Below are positions 35,810 through 46,870 of a stretch of 64,000 bases of DNA, one piece after another. Every line of letters begins with the position of its first letter. Positions within the stretch are counted from its first letter, which is position 1. Source of the stretch: Symsagittifera roscoffensis (Eukaryota; Xenacoelomorpha; Acoela; Convolutidae); the NCBI RefSeq assembly GCF_963678635.1, contig NC_087066.1, positions 28,463,301 to 28,527,300 on the forward strand. Direction: 5' to 3'. Position numbers and translations under genes: made by a program. The notes below the pieces were generated by a model, which saw only the letters and a program-made list of their open reading frames with translations, was not told where the DNA came from and made no database searches.

Positions 35810-35862
35810 AAAAAAGGCTAGTACCCGATTGCAATACCCTTGCTCATCGCAAGGGGTAAACA
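35810..35862. repeat. Second copy of the hairpin repeat
   Basis: GGCTAGTACCCGATTGCAAT, then ACCCTTGC-TCATC-GCAAGGGGT, nearly the same as the copy in LITAF intron 2. Confidence 0.55.
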
Positions 35863-36151
35863 TAGCATGTAAAACTAAGAAAACGGAGAACTGCCTGCGA
35901 TGGAGGAAAAGGAACAGAAGATTCCAAAAATAAGCCGATAAGGCTTTTGAAAATTTAAGCCAATAGATACCATAAAACTTCTTTGTACCATTGAAAAACT
36001 CATGGAACATGAAAGTCTGAATCAATGGCTTATCTAGTCGATTCTATGACTACCATAGTCTGTATGATAAAACTGATCGCTCGGAACCTTGCTCCGGTTT
36101 GTGGATAGACGTAGTAATATTATCGCTCTATATTATGACTATACTTAAATA

Positions 36152-36372
36152 GTGTAGCTCTTCTCCAGTTTCCCCCTTTCAAAAAACCGAAATTTATGTT
36201 TGTTTTACGTGTTATTACGGCTAAATGCGTGATGTTACGCTGTAAAGTATGAAGAACAAATCTGTTCACAGTTGTCAATTTGTTCACCACGTCAAACTTC
36301 ATTGCATTATGACAACGTTAATTAAGCTTTTAAAAAATGAATTTGAATAAGGGGGGACTGGAAAAGAGCCAA
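36152..36372. mobile_element. MITE-like inverted repeat, family 'GGCTCTTTTCC', copy A
   Basis: Left end AGCTCTTCTCCAGTTTCCCC. Right end reverse-complemented GGCTCTTTTCCAGTCCCCCC, followed on both sides by a T/A-rich arm. About 220 bp, no coding content. Confidence 0.6.
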
Positions 36373-36497
36373 AATTCGTCTAATACAAAACCGAAACATA
36401 TTAATTTTGATGATCAGAGTAAAAATACCTTCTCGCGGCAGCTAAAATATCTAACAAATATTTCGGCTCTTGAATATAAGTTTTATAGTGAAATAAG

Positions 36498-36652
36498 CAG
36501 GGGCTCTTTTTATTCCCGCCCCCTCCACCTCACATATCAAATGTTTGTCATGGCCTAATTAGTTCGCATGCCAATTTTCATACCATTCGAATAACGCGAA
36601 CAAAAATTCACTAGTTGAATTTTGCAGGTGAGGCGGGAAGGAAAAATAGCCC
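36498..36652. mobile_element. MITE-like inverted repeat, family 'GGCTCTTTTCC', copy B
   Basis: Left end GGGCTCTTTTTATTCCCGCC, then a stretch like CCACCTCACAT. Right end reverse-complemented GGGCTATTTTTCCTTCCCGC, then CTCACCTGCAAAA. About 155 bp. Confidence 0.55.
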
Positions 36653-36679
36653 AAGTTATGTATAGAAACCAATATGGAT

Positions 36680-38180
36680 TAGATTAGAACATTGTCTACG
36701 AAATCTTCATCATTAAAGTTTACGAAGAAAAAATTTTCGAAATACAATCGCCCTTTGCTAAAACAGCAGAGTTTTTTTTATGAAAACCTGGGACATCAAA
36801 AATAAGTTCTATTTCAAAGAGCTGATTAAAAACCGTCTTGTTTTCTTGTTGTGATCTCCAGAATTCTAGCACGACGCACTGGAGAAATGGCTCACTGGAG
36901 GGGGAACCCGCGCCCAATTTAAAATTTTTCGGCTCTCCACTTTCGCCGGTTACGAGGTAAGATATGAAGAACAAATCTGTTCACAATAATTAGTTTATAC
37001 GATGCAAAATCGTTTTACATCATGTATCATTGCAAAATCGTTTTACATCATGTATCATGCCCGTCAACGTTCAAATATTTTTTCAAGACTGAGTTTCAAA
37101 TGTATGTGTGTGTGTGTGTGTGGGGGTTGAAAAAGAGTTGACTTTTCGTCACATCCCTTTTTTAGGTGTCCATCCCAGGCTAAAATTAACCAACAAAACT
37201 TGCATCTTATCAAAATTTCGTTAAATATTTAAATTAGGGCAGTGAGTGAAAATCAGGGTTCCATTTTATCAAAACTAATTTTTAGGCATTATTAAAACGA
37301 ACGTGCTAATTTAAGCCTTAACATTAACAATCTCGAATTAGTACATTAGTGAAGTTGTTATCAATTTATTTCATTTAACAGAGAGAGTAACATGATTGGA
37401 AAACAAAGTTAATCATCCACGCCATTGTGACCTGCAGTGTTTTTCTTCTCGTGAGCAGCCAATAAAGTTAGTACCGGTTCTCATTTTTCCCTTTGCTTTA
37501 ACTTGCATTATAATTACCCCCTAAAGAAGTAACTCAAACCATCTCATTTACAAGTTTAAGTCATTTATTTGTGCACCAAATTGTTTGACATAGCACAGAG
37601 AGAAGTGAGTAGTATGTATGATCCGAAAGATAGATGGAGCATCCGGTTAAATACTCAGATCGCACGTGCTTAATTGAGTTTTTTCGATGTCAATTAACGG
37701 TTCATACTCGGGGGAAAAAAGTTGGTTTCAATTGCACTACTATCAAATACTTCATGTTCAAGGACGTAATTGAAGCAAAACCGACTATAAGGCCTTTTGA
37801 AAATTTTGCCATAATTGATTTTAGTCAAATACATTTTTCCACCATATTGTCTAAGCGCTACAAAAAATTTAGTATATAAACTAGTTAACTATTTTACAAC
37901 ACGTTTAAAATTCATTTATGATATGAACTTGTAAAACCATTGGTTCCAACATAGAATTGATGTTAATACCTGGCGGTCAAAACAAATTTGCGCGCAAGAA
38001 AAGATGCGAAAACCTGATTACTAGTTCGCACACTTCTACGTTTTTATTGCTGTTTGGAACACCAAAAATTATTTCAATGGTATCGCCAAAAACCATGGGA
38101 TTCTAATAAGGCTCTTTAAACACGTTACAAATTATGGCATTCTAATTAGGCTCTTCAAACTCCGTAATCACTTCCCCCAC
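36680..38180. other. Intergenic region with short repeats
   Basis: No gene is recognised. It contains a 26-28-bp direct repeat (TGCAAAATCGTTTTACATCA, twice, about 37007-37060) and a TG microsatellite passing into a G run (about 37100-37122). A segment with GAAGAACAAATCTGTTCACA at about 36967 is shared with 36248 and, inverted, with 40700. Confidence 0.5.
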
Positions 38181-38186
38181 TTGATG

Positions 38187-38514
38187 GTTTTGCACTCTTT
38201 TCCATTTCCCCTTATTCGAGATTCAGTTTTGAAAAACTAATCAACCGTTGTCATAGTTTAAAAAAAATTTGAATTATGAACAACTACTTGAATCACAATT
38301 GTTCATCATTTCTTGCAATGGGTTTTGCCCCCCCCCCCCCCCCCCACCTGCAAACTTTTGTATTTGAAGTTACATTTCAATGTCCGATTAACATGAAAAT
38401 TGACATGCAGACTAATTAGGCCATGGCAAACATATTTCGTCTTCATAATTAACCTTGTAAAACCACTCGTTAGCCCATAAAATTCATGTTTGAGTGAGGT
38501 GGGGGGAAAAGGAA
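38187..38514. mobile_element. MITE-like inverted repeat, family 'GGCTCTTTTCC', copy C
   Basis: Left end GCACTCTTTTCCATTTCCCC. Right end reverse-complemented AGGCTCTTTTTCCTTTTCCC, then CCCACCTCACTC. The interior includes a run of about 18 C (38328-38345) on the plus strand. A further partial end lies at about 38580. Confidence 0.5.
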
Positions 38515-38519
38515 AAAGA

Positions 38520-39715
38520 GCCTGGGTGTTTTCCATTATAGCCTCCCACATAATTATAGAACCACCAAAATACAAAAAAAAACTCTTTTCCAGTTTTCCC
38601 TCACCTTTCAAATTGTTTGGTTATTTATTGTTTTGATGATTATTTCTAGTATCTAAAATTGCTCCAAAAATTTTCAAAATTTTTAAGCAACTAAAAACAA
38701 AGTTTAGCCAAAAACAAAGTTTGATTATTTATTGTGTTGATGATTATTTCTAGTACCTAAAATTTGATTCAATCTAAATTTGAAGCAATCAAAAACAAAA
38801 AGTTCCTCCCACTTTGACTGGTCGGAACCAAAAACACAAGGCTAGATCTTATATGCAAAAAAAATCATTAAAAAGTCAGATATCAGACCTCCAACAAGCG
38901 CTAAAAAATCATATAACCCTTAACTTCAGCTACTTAGGGACTAAAAAGTACAATTAACCAGAACATTTGTTTATGACACATAATCAAATTGGATAGATTT
39001 ATTTCAGGAATTCCGCAAGAAAAAGTCCTAATAATTCTCAGTTTGGATTTGAACATAAATGGTAAGGATAAATCAATACCAAATGACGGCAAGATTGTTC
39101 AATTCGCTGGTAAAGCTTTTAACAAAAATGAAAATCGGGAAAATGCTTAAAATTAGATCGAAGTGTCGTGGAACTTTATCACAAAACATCAAACACAGCG
39201 GCGAAGCTGCAACTTCGGGAACACGAGCGAAAAATCGGCTCAAATACTGGAGCTTTAAAATGCAGCATAAACTCAATATAATATTGCATACAATAATTTG
39301 GAATGTAATAAACTTAAGGCGACCACACTAACTTTGCAAGTAAATAATTAGTATGTATTAAGCCAAATCGAGTATGAAATATGCATTTCAAAAATCTCGC
39401 GAAGTATATTGAAATGGAAAATTTCTGAAATGGGATTTTAATTATTATACTGTCGTGAAACAAATAGCTTTTTACGGTTCAATTGATGAATTAAAAAAGC
39501 ATGAGCTATGTTAAGTGATTACTAATCAAATGTCAAAGCATATGTAAGTATACTGCTAAAGCAGCCTTCTATTTCAAAACTAGCACTTTTATTTGCGAAA
39601 TCATACTATATTCAAAAATTACTTCAAAAAATCACATTAAATGCAATCCATCAACACAGAGGCGATGCTGCACTTCGCAGACACTAGTGAGAACACGACA
39701 AGTGAAAAAAGAAAA
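38520..39715. other. Unannotated intergenic AT-rich DNA
   Basis: No recognisable gene. A GATTATTTATTG-TTTTGATGAT stretch is repeated at about 38617 and 38722, a local duplication of roughly 100 bp spacing. Confidence 0.4.
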
Positions 39716-39721
39716 GCCTCG

Positions 39722-39812
39722 AAATAGTAAAAATTCGGCTATTTGTCGGATTTGATCCTCCGCTCTACAGAAAAGAGTCTCACGCACTAACCACAGCTAC
39801 GGAAGCTTAAAA
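39722..39812 (-). repeat. tRNA-derived SINE copy with A and B boxes
   Basis: On the minus strand: CTGTGGTTAGTGCGTGAGAC (A box TGGTTAGTGCG), then TAGAGCGGAGGATCAAATCC (B box GGATCAAATCC), spaced about as in a tRNA. It belongs to a different sequence family from the 8.67-kb SINE. The degenerate arms argue against a functional tRNA gene. Confidence 0.6.
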
Positions 39813-40566
39813 ATTCACAAACACTAGCCACAAAAAAAGAGAACAGATTCTATCAAATTTCCCACTCTACAGATCTATAGCAACTATAGCAAAAGTTCAA
39901 CCAAATGAGGACTTTTATTTGCGAGTTATATTAGAAAAAAAAGGTTCGTACTAATACACTACGCTCGCAAGCTCGCTTGTGTAACAAACATAAACCGATT
40001 AAAGACAAAATTGCTCTTCATGAATGCAATCGTTGAGATATTTGAAGCATCCAGTCATTTAATCAAAGAGCTATCAAATCATCCAAGAAAAGACAATTCC
40101 TCTTGAGAATTGAAAACACAAAATAAAATAACTTCGATTTAATTCTTCTTAGACGTGAAAATAACATCGCCGCTTCAGGAAAATTAAACATAACTTAATT
40201 AATATTACCAGCCTATATCAATTTGATTACCCAAATCAGCAGGAAACTGAACATCATAGAACCAAAAAAAAAACTTTTTTCATACAACGATACGATACTG
40301 ATTTTACCAAAAAAAACTGTTCATGCGGCTGTACCAATATTGTATTTCAAAACCTTCTAATATGATTATAATCAAACTGAAACTTACAAAAATGTTTTCA
40401 TAGTCTTCAACTAGAAGATAAGACAAGACTGTAGCAGCTTATGGAAAGATATCCAGGAATAAATTGAAATTTTTTGACTAGTTTCAATGTTTTTTCATCA
40501 CTTACTGTGTTTTTCTATAAACTATCACCCCTGAACTTGTTCTAGCTAAACTTCATAGTAAGCCTT

Positions 40567-40821
40567 GGCTACTTTCCACTTTCCCTCCGCCTTTCAATTT
40601 CAATTTTCAACAACTATTTTAAACAATTGATGTTGAAACATATTATTACTGCTAATATATTAATGCAATGAAATGTAGCAGATTGAGCAAATTAACAAAT
40701 TAGAACAGATTTGTTTGTCATATCTTACATCGTAAACTTACGTATTTAGCCATAATAACACGTAAAACTATTTTTTTAAAATAAAATTTCAAAGGCGAGG
40801 GAAATGTGGAAAAGGGCCAAA
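40567..40821. mobile_element. MITE-like inverted repeat, family 'GGCTCTTTTCC', copy D
   Basis: Left end TTGGCTACTTTCCACTTTCC, then CTCCGCCTTTCAATTT. Right end reverse-complemented TTGGCCCTTTTCCACATTTC, then CCTCGCCTTTGAAATTT. About 255 bp with TIRs of about 35 bp. It ends only about 47 bp before the Src splice acceptor, so it lies in a 5' intron or the promoter of that gene. Confidence 0.65.
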
Positions 40822-40867
40822 ACCTCTAACTTTAAATGCGATTTTTTATTTACTCATTTTGTTTCAG

Positions 40868-42173
40868 CCACAAACAAAGCTTCTAGACGTCATGGGTTGC
40901 ACATCAACAAAACCGACTCGCAAACCTTCCGAATCGCCGCCTAACACCAGCGTCGAGAAACCAGCCGCCAAGTCCAAAGCAGAAACTCCCAAGGAGAAGA
41001 TATATGTTGCACAACATGACTGGGAAGCACCTACTGATAAAGATCTTCAGTTCACTAAGGGCGAAGAAATCTCAGTTTTCGACCAAAAGAACTCGGACTG
41101 GTGGCAGGGAAGAATCGGAGATCGACAAGGTTTCTTTCCTTCGAAATTTGTTATTTCAAAAGACAATGATCTAGGTCCTTGGTTCCACACCAAAACTACC
41201 CGAAAAGAAGCCGAACGGTTGCTTCTCGACGCCAAAGTCGGAACTTTCCTCATTCGACCCCGAGAGACGAACGGTGGATTAGACCCTGGTTTCTCATTAT
41301 CAGTACGTGCACTTCAACCAGCAGAGCAAAATCGAGACCTCGATATCAGACATTACAGAATCAATGTTAAAGGGGAGGGAAATAATAAAAAGTATTATAT
41401 TGCAGAAAAGAGTCAATTTTCATCGCTCAAGGAGTTGGTTCAATTTTACAAAGACTCAGATGATGTTGGTCTCTGTATTAAGCTTGGTGATCCTCTACAG
41501 GTACCGGCTCCACATCTTAACGACTTGAGTGTTGAAACTTCGGAGCAATGGGAGATTCCGCGGTCTGAACTTCAATTTGTTGAACAGCTTGGATCAGGCC
41601 AATTTGGTGAAGTATGGCTCGCACTTTGGCGAGGCAAGACTAAAGTTGCAGTTAAGACTTTAAAACCAGGAACAATGAAACCTGAGAGTTTCATGAGCGA
41701 AGCACATCTTATGAAAAAACTACAGCACAAGCACTTGATTCGTCTTTACGCCGTATGCTCAAAGGAAGAACCGATGTACATTGTGACCGAGTTGGCCCAA
41801 AAAGGGTGCTTGCTCAAGTTTCTGCGAGAGGGAGAAGGAAAAAAATTCGACATTCCGCAGATTATCGGCATGGGTGCCGACATCGCAGATGCTATGGTTT
41901 ATTTGGAATCTATAAACTACATTCATCGAGACTTGGCAGCAAGAAACGTTCTCGTGGACGATCAATATTCATGTAAAGTGTGTGACTTTGGACTGGCAAG
42001 ATGTCTGAAACAAGAAGAACAAACTTATATGGCTAGCAAGGGCAGTAAATTTCCAATCAAATGGACAGCACCGGAAGCCATAACGTACGGACACTTCACG
42101 ATAAAGTCTGATGTGTGGTCATTTGGTATCGTTATTTATGAGTTGGTCACTAAAGGAAAAGTCCCATATCCAG
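40868..42173 (+). CDS. SRC: Src-family tyrosine kinase, large exon (N-terminus to mid-kinase)
   Basis: The exon begins after a TTTTGTTTCAG acceptor. The ATG is at 40892 and the open frame runs to a CAG|GTTAGT-type donor at 42173 (427 codons, phase 1). MGCTSTK gives Gly2 for myristoylation and Cys3 for palmitoylation. An SH3 domain follows at about residues 36-90 ([19 protein letters not shown]). The SH2 domain, about 97-200, has FLIRPRE with the phosphotyrosine-binding Arg. The kinase domain from about 225 has GSGQFGEVW, the lysine in [18 protein letters not shown], an activation-loop Tyr in QTYMASKG, and KWTAPEA. It stops at KGKVPYPG, where Src genes commonly have an intron. The last part of the C-lobe and the regulatory tail tyrosine are not in the window. 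Three domains in one 1.3-kb exon is unusual. This could be any Src/Frk-type paralogue. Confidence 0.9.
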
Positions 42174-42495
42174 GTTAGTCCTGTCTAATCAAGCTTTCGT
42201 TTCCGTTTTATCCGCCTGATTCGAAATTGATACTGTCAGCCCCTAAAAAACTTAGAAGTAGCTGTTCATGTGAGGAAAAAGCATCAATAGTGTTAATTCA
42301 TTGGTACGTTTACAGCATACTCTTTTACATTGCATATGCTACATGTGGTAGTGGCCTTGTAGTACCATACTACGCTCCGTTGTTTAATTACTCCGCAGAT
42401 GCAAAAATTACTCGGCTTACTGAAGGTTTACTGGTTTTGAATTAACCATCGGTATAAAGTATAGAGAAATACTGAAAGTGTACAATTTATGCTGG
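42174..42495 (+). other. Start of the intron after the Src exon
   Basis: Begins with the splice donor GTTAGT. No exon-like kinase sequence is seen from here to the window end, so the intron would exceed 21 kb, or the gene is interrupted. Confidence 0.5.
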
Positions 42496-44587
42496 AATGA
42501 TATTCGATGAGGAATGTTTATTGATTGTGGCACAAAATGTTCATGTCGGTGTCTCGGGTACTACAGGACGTGTATTGCTGTTTCTTCCGGTGTCCTCTCA
42601 AGGCTATCAAGGCAGTTTTCAGGATGGTGAGGGAGAGCTTCTTCCGGATATAGTTAATAGTGACCGCATACCTACAGTTAAGCTTCTCACTCATTTTTTT
42701 CCGCCAGTATAGCATGATATCGCTCTGCCTCCTCACCCATGGCGCCGTTGGTCGCAAAAATCAAGGGGGTAAAAGAGGCATGCTCTGCCTGCAGAACGCG
42801 GTCGTTGTATTCGACTTTTTTTCGATTCTCATGAGTCTTTAGGAGTGGCTTCAGTTTTCGGTTCCTATTACTTGGAGCGTTCGGATGTGTGAAACGGACG
42901 TCAAGAAATATTTTCTGAAGCGGCGCCCAAAAACCCCGACAAGAAATATCCAGTCTTGCATTGTCTTCCAGATTGCTTCCACTTGCAAGTTCTTCATTTC
43001 CCGTCAATTGGATCAGACCGGGCTCAACGCTCACATCCTTGCACACGTTACGTAAAAAGTCGGCTTCGACGTCGCGGACAGCGTTGTGACGCATTATGAC
43101 GAAACCACCCAACTTACAAATCAAGGCATGGTCGATATCATTTGCTGCGCCACACTCACAAGTTTGAGCCATTCCTTTCAGGTGCCATCCATATCGGAGA
43201 CATAGCGCATCCCGGAACTCGTTTCTGTTCATGTAAAAATTCTGCTCCCTAGATGGCAGACAAGTCAGCCATGCGGATGTTCCTTTTAGCTGTAGCAGGT
43301 CTAGCGTGCGCTTCATTTCATTCTCAATTCGGGAATACACAATTTCGAGGGCTTCTTTAGCATGTTTACGGTTCGATCCTGAAATTTCTGCTCGTCCAGT
43401 TCTATTTGTGTAGTCAATAAGATCTTGTTTAGCAATAATTGCGTTTTTCAGTTTGTTTGTCAGCTTGACAGAGTTTTCATAGAAATGAGACGCACATTCT
43501 GTTGGATTTATCAGACCTAAACCACCAGCTGAGCATGGCAATGATATTCGATGAGGAATGTTTATTGATTGTGGCACAAAATGTTCATGTCGGTGTCTCG
43601 GGTACTAGAGGACGTGTATTGCTGTTTCTTCCGGTGTCCTCTCAAGGCTATCAAGGCAGTTTTCAGGATGGTGAGGGAGAGCTTCTTCCGGATATAGTTA
43701 ATAGTGACCGCATACCTACAGTTAAGCTTCTCACTCATTTTTTTCCGCCAGTATAGCATGATATCGCTCTGCCTCCTCACCCATGGCGCCGTTGGTCGCA
43801 AAAATCAAGGGGGTAAAAGAGGCATGCTCTGCCTGCAGAACGCGGTCGTTGTATTCGACTTTTTTTCGATTCTCATGAGTCTTTAGGAGTGGCTTCAGTT
43901 TTCGGTTCCTATTACTTGGAGCGTTCGGATGTGTGAAACGGACGTCAAGAAATATTTTCTGCAGCGGCGCCCAAAAACCTCGACAAGAAATATCCAGTCT
44001 TGCATTGTCTTCCAGGTTGCTTCCACTTGCAAGTTCTTCATTTCCCGTCAATTGGATCAGACCGGGCTCAACGCTCACATCCTTGCACACGTTACGTAAA
44101 AAGTCGGCTTCGACGTCGCGGACAGCGTTGTGACGCATTATGACGAAACCACCCAACTTACAAATCAAGGCATGGTCGATATCATTTGCTGCGCCACACT
44201 CACAAGTTTGAGCCATTCCTTTCAGGTGCCATCCATATCGGAGACAAAGCGCATCCCGGAACTCGTTTCTGTTCATGTAAAAATTCTGCTCCCTAGATGG
44301 CAGACAAGTCAGCCATGCGGATGTTCCTTTTAGCTGTAGCAGGTCTAGCGTGCGCTTCATTTCATTCTCACTTCGGGAATACACAATTTCGAGGGCTTCT
44401 TTAGCATGTTTACGGTTCGATCCTGAAATTTCTGCTCGTCCAGTTCTATTTGTGTAGTCAATAAGATCTTGTTTAGCAATAATTGCGTTTTTCAGTTTGT
44501 TTGTCAGCTTGACAGAGTTTTCATAGAAACGAGACGCACATTCTGTTGGATTTATCAGACCTAAACCACCAGCTGAGCATGGCAATG
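42496..44587 (-). repeat. Tandem duplication, 1,044-bp unit, inside the LINE
   Basis: 42496-43539 is repeated at 43540-44583 almost without change. The junction has a 4-bp microhomology (AATG): the 3'-most copy ends GAGCATGGC|AATGATATTC and the inner one continues GAGCATGGC|AATGCTATGA. The unit is exactly 348 codons. Only a few substitutions separate the copies. Confidence 0.9.
42687..43577 (-). pseudogene. Duplicated LINE C-terminus (CCHC + endonuclease), second copy
   Basis: Repeats the region from LPCSAGGLGLINPTE to the C-terminus of the neighbouring copy. Its N-terminal residues (before LPCSAGG) come from reading backward across the duplication junction and are not native. CECGAANDIDHALIC (CCHC) and the nuclease residues RLDISCRGFW and FLDVRFTHP are intact. 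As in the other copy, the last about 60 residues lie in a different frame. Confidence 0.75.
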
Positions 44588-45412
44588 CTATGATGTCCCG
44601 TTCTAGATCACTGAGAGTTCTGTCGACTAAAAGAGAAATAACGTTCCTGACTTCAAGTGGCTGCATGTGCAGTTCAGAACCAGGAACAGTCCTCATTATA
44701 AAATTCCACCGACTCTGGATCACCTTGACGAGAGCAATATAGGCAAGATGGGGCTCCGTTTTGGCCGCTGCTTCCAGCGAAGACAACTCATTCGACCATT
44801 TTTCAACTTTGTCTCGTAGATAGTCGTTTGTGAAGTTCTGGCTGCCAATTGCCGCTCCCAAGTATGGACGTCCTTCGCTTGTGATGTTGATATTCGTGTT
44901 CTCAAAGACCTGCTTGGCTTGCTCTCGGAGACCCTCGCTTTTTATTACTAACCAGCATTTTGACGGTTTCGGAAAATACCCAAGCTTGGGGCCGATACTG
45001 GTCAAAAGATCAAACCACTCACGGAGTTGAACTAGCTTCTTAAGGCCTCCGGCGTCGTCAGCGAACCACTCTTGATGACACCCAATTTTGTTCAGACTGA
45101 CAAGGAGTTTTTTCAAGCTCAGCGCATAAAATGCCATCGCTAAAATATCTCCTTGAGTGGTGCCTTCCTGTGATAAAATTTCTACTCCTTCGCCTAGAAT
45201 GAGTCTGGCTGGCAACCGATAAGTATTGATAAGATAAGTGCTGATTTTTGGGCATATATGCCTTATGTTAAGAAGGGCGGTTTGACGATTCAGTCTGTTA
45301 AAAGCATTCTCAGCATCAATCAATAGAACGGCTTCTGTGGACTCCATCTGGAATATTTCCCTGGCTGCATGAATTGCTGCTTCAACGCCACCTTCTTGAC
45401 CTGCGCAGGTTT
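43731..45412 (-). pseudogene. LINE RT palm/thumb, CCHC and restriction-like endonuclease
   Basis: In frame from TCAGQEGGVEAAIHAAREIF (about 45412) through RT motif A (LLIDAENAFNRLN), motif B (QEGTTQGDILAMAFYA), motif C (EWFADDAGG, the FADD catalytic pair), thumb, CCHC (CECGAANDIDHALIC) and endonuclease (ARLDISCRGFW, KIFLDVRFTHPNAPS). The native C-terminus (LYWRKKMSEKLNCRYAV, then TINYIRKKLSLTILKTALIA) lies in another frame, reached through a run of seven A at about 43737-43743. The frame differs from the upstream ORF by one base, so the RT is split. Confidence 0.8.
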
Positions 45413-46807
45413 GCTGTGATCCTGCTGCATGGCAAACATCGGCACAAAAATTTGAGCTATCGCTTTCCCGAGAACTCTTCTGATTATCTCTCCAATGCCT
45501 ATTGGCCTTATGCCGCCTTTACCATCATTTTTATTCAGTGCAATTGCTCTGCATGCTATATATGATTCTAGTGACTTTGGGTCAACAAATTCGGTGCATA
45601 TTCTCCTTCCTAGAGCGGCTAAGGACTCACAAAGACTTTGTGAGGCTCTATTGTGCTTCTTGGAAGAGAAGAGTTTCTTCATATTGTTCGCATCTAAACC
45701 TGATGGACCTGAGGATCCATGAGTCCGAAGAGCCGCTGAGTAGATCCTCTTCGCACCTAGATTCTCAAAGATCACGGGATGGACTTCGGGAGGAATACCT
45801 TGTAGCAATTCTTCCCAGTTTACATCTTGACCAATCGGATGTAACAATGCCATCTTTGCTCTCACGTGCTCTGTGGGAGGTAGCACTCCAGTAGCATCCG
45901 TTTGTGATAAGACTTTCACGGTAGCGCTCAGTCTCCCTTGGAGAACCAAATTGCAGAAACTTTTCATTTTGTTGTCACTCTTTCTAAAGGTTTTTGATAA
46001 CTCGCCTTGTATTGCGCGGCACTCTTTGTACAACAAATCAATGTCACCGTCTCTCCACCATGCTAAACGCTTCTCTTGATACTTCAAATGATCTTTCGCT
46101 TTAGATTCTTTGGAAGGTTTCTGCAAGACGAAAGCTATCAGCAAATGGAAAGCTTTTATTGAAAAACCTTGCAACGAATTTTTTTCATTGAACATGTCAA
46201 GCAGTTTTGTGAGTTCCTCAATGAGAACTTTGACGGCATTTCCATGTGGAATATCGAAGGCATTTCTCTTCCAGTGTATGGCAATATCGTAGTACTCGTT
46301 GACCTTGCTCGCAAAAGTACTTGTTGATATTTTACCCCATTGACCTTCAATCGCTGCACTGTTTTCTACAAATGAAGGGAGTTCCTCACATGTGTCTGCT
46401 GCCAGCTTCTGAGTTGGTGGTGCAATCGTCGCGAAACGGTCATGTTCGTCATCCATATTTGGTGGCTCGTCGGATATCTGCATCTCCGCCATCGCCTGTG
46501 AGAGGTCCGATCTTCCGCTTTCGCCGCCACTCGGGTTGACGAGTAATTGACAGCGGGAGTCCACAATATCTTCTCCACATCGTTCCACATCTGGCTGATT
46601 CCCTGTCCCATCAAGAACTTCACTCGTTGTTGCATCCACTGGGTTGTCGCATCCACAGTGCCATTTACTGTTAGACCATTTCTTGATTTCTTTTATAGTC
46701 ATTTTCGCGCAAATTCTGTGAAACCAGTTTCCACAATCACAACATCGGATACTGTACTCGTTGCCTATCGGTCTCGAGCATGATCCACACCTCCAGATTT
46801 TTGGCAT
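45320..46807 (-). pseudogene. LINE N-terminal half: PHD finger and RT fingers
   Basis: Starts MPKIWRCGSCSRPIG and has a PHD-type C4HC3 zinc finger in the first 55 residues (CGSC, CCDCGNWFHRIC, WHCGC). An acidic linker and a basic region follow. RT fingers have HGSSGPSGLDANNMK and GIRPIGIGEIIRRVLGKAI. After QQDHSK the native continuation SQQTCAGQEGG is in the -1 frame, so the last 30 or so residues of this ORF are out of frame. A single base is missing somewhere in about 45412-45435. PHD fingers in LINE proteins are known in several families and may guide the element to chromatin (inference). Confidence 0.78.
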
Positions 46808-46870
46808 TGCTGGAGCAGTCCTGTTCTGATATTGATTGTGTCAGTGTCCTGGTTCTAAGCTGCTGTTAAC

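Larger units (their letters stand above)
42496..46870 (-). mobile_element. R2-type non-LTR retrotransposon (PHD-RT-CCHC-endonuclease)
   Basis: A minus-strand element inserted about 320 bp into the Src intron, opposite in orientation. Order of parts is PHD finger, linker, reverse transcriptase, CCHC and restriction-like endonuclease, the arrangement of site-specific-type LINEs with a single C-terminal nuclease. The right boundary is judged from the PHD start (46807) plus about 60 bp. The left boundary is where the duplicated unit stops (42496). The 3' third is present twice because of a 1,044-bp tandem duplication. Frameshifts make it non-functional as it stands. It is visibly more GC-rich than the flanks, which suggests fairly recent insertion. 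Confidence 0.8.

Noticed and set aside
45374-46783. Plus-strand frames (up to 130 codons) opposite the LINE
   Set aside because: Antisense to recognised PHD/RT sequence; no independent motif.
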